From contig JAJZRD010000242.1 of the NCBI GenBank assembly GCA_021845945.1, positions 1 to 5,532 of the forward strand: DNA of 5,532 bases. Reading direction: 5' to 3'. Positions 5,053-5,532 of the stretch are shown here, piece after piece. Position 1 is the stretch's first letter; each line of letters opens with the position of its first letter. Both the position numbers and the translations under genes were made by a program. The notes under the pieces were generated by a model. It made no database searches. It had not been told where the DNA came from and worked only from the letters and a program-made list of their open reading frames with translations. This DNA comes from Chloroflexota bacterium. Lineage in GTDB: Bacteria; Chloroflexota; UBA6077.

Positions 5053-5532
5053 TCAGCCCGTGGCCACCTCGGTACGCTCCCCTACCCGCAGTGCCCAGAG
5101 CCGCTCCAACTCCAGCTCCAGGTGGCGCCGTAGCCTCAGCGGCCCCCACTGAGCCAAGAGCCCCTCGAAGTTCGCCTTGGCCCCTTCCTGCATGGCCCCT
5201 GCTGCCACGGCTCGACGGTAGGGTGTCTTGGGTACGTCGTACTTCTTGCGCACCTTGGCACCCTCCCGCTCCTTGCCGGTGAGCTTCATCACCGGTAGGT
5301 ACCCGTTGACCTCCAAGCGCACCAGTTCGTACACCCGCCTCATCTGGGTCAGAGCAGCAGTGCTCTCGTAGCGGTCATAGCCGATGAGTTGGCGTACCAC
5401 ACTCCAGTTCTTCTGCTCCACGTTCCGGTTGTCGTTCTTGTGGTAGGGCCGGCTCCGGCTCAGGGCCAATCCTTTGACCCTGTCCCCAAAGAAGCCCAAG
5501 AGATGCTCGTTTATGTCGGGTAGGCAGCCAGC
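5053..5532 (-). CDS. DDE transposase, integrase core, C-terminal part (cut by window edge)
   Basis: This is the C-terminal 159 residues of an insertion-sequence transposase of the retroviral-integrase (rve/DDE) fold, which cuts and joins DNA ends. The frame is open to the window edge, so the start and the first catalytic Asp lie outside. Visible is the block SRSRPYHKNDNRNVEQKNW (residues 25-43), typical of integrase-like transposases; Glu39 of NVEQKNW is the expected final Glu of the DDE triad. It is followed by the usual C-terminal tail: VRQLIGYDRYE, LPVMKLTGKEREGAKV, then KYDVPKTPYRR, ending with a short helical stretch and TGA. The end looks complete. At the upstream edge, GCLPDINEHL sits where the family usually has DNGSEFIN, so the second Asp is either just outside the window or lost. 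I cannot place it firmly between IS481-like and unclassified (ISNCY-type) families. Confidence 0.85.
   Translation of the reverse strand, partial: AGCLPDINEHLLGFFGDRVKGLALSRSRPYHKNDNRNVEQKNWSVVRQLIGYDRYESTAALTQMRRVYELVRLEVNGYLPVMKLTGKEREGAKVRKKYDVPKTPYRRAVAAGAMQEGAKANFEGLLAQWGPLRLRRHLELELERLWALRVGERTEVATG

Noticed and set aside
5480..5499. TGTCCCC inside the transposase resembling the TGTCCCCAGG after its stop
   Set aside because: The match is about eight bases inside coding sequence, easily due to chance in GC-rich DNA, so it is not called a terminal repeat.

Overview
The window is GC-rich bacterial chromosomal DNA with two gene pieces of core metabolism, one DNA-repair regulator, and an accessory stretch full of repeats that ends in a partial transposase. 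No taxonomic marker gene is present. The high GC, the stand-alone murB next to an M3 oligoendopeptidase, and the GTAG-footed GC-rich hairpins would fit a Chloroflexota-like or other GC-rich environmental bacterium, but this is a weak inference.

Layout. Positions 1-280 hold no gene that I recognise; they contain a candidate extended -10 promoter (172-202). A plus-strand pair follows: murB (281-1273), for the second step of peptidoglycan precursor synthesis, and an M3-family oligoendopeptidase (1257-3053) that starts inside the end of murB with a TTG codon and a good ribosome binding site. The convergent gap 3054-3342 holds no confident gene but has an AT-rich patch with short direct repeats. 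On the minus strand lies a complete ada gene (4422-3343), the bifunctional methylation-response regulator and O6-alkylguanine repair protein, with an 8-bp-period repeat just upstream that could be an operator.

Positions 4423-5052 are non-coding and unusually structured. They hold two head-to-head GTAG-plus-hairpin units resembling a BIME/REP composite (4485-4589), a 38-bp tandem repeat that continues from one of them (4574-4694), a 12-bp perfect palindrome (4713-4724), a pair of 26-bp direct repeats with 35-bp period (4743-4803), and several hairpins. From 5053 to the window edge is the C-terminal part of a DDE (integrase-core) transposase on the minus strand; its N-terminal part lies outside the window. 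The direct repeats at 4743-4803 may be the end-binding sites of that insertion sequence.

The main functional units (cell-wall synthesis, peptide turnover, alkylation repair) are ordinary. I see no convincing new multi-gene system. The most interesting material is the repeat architecture between ada and the transposase.
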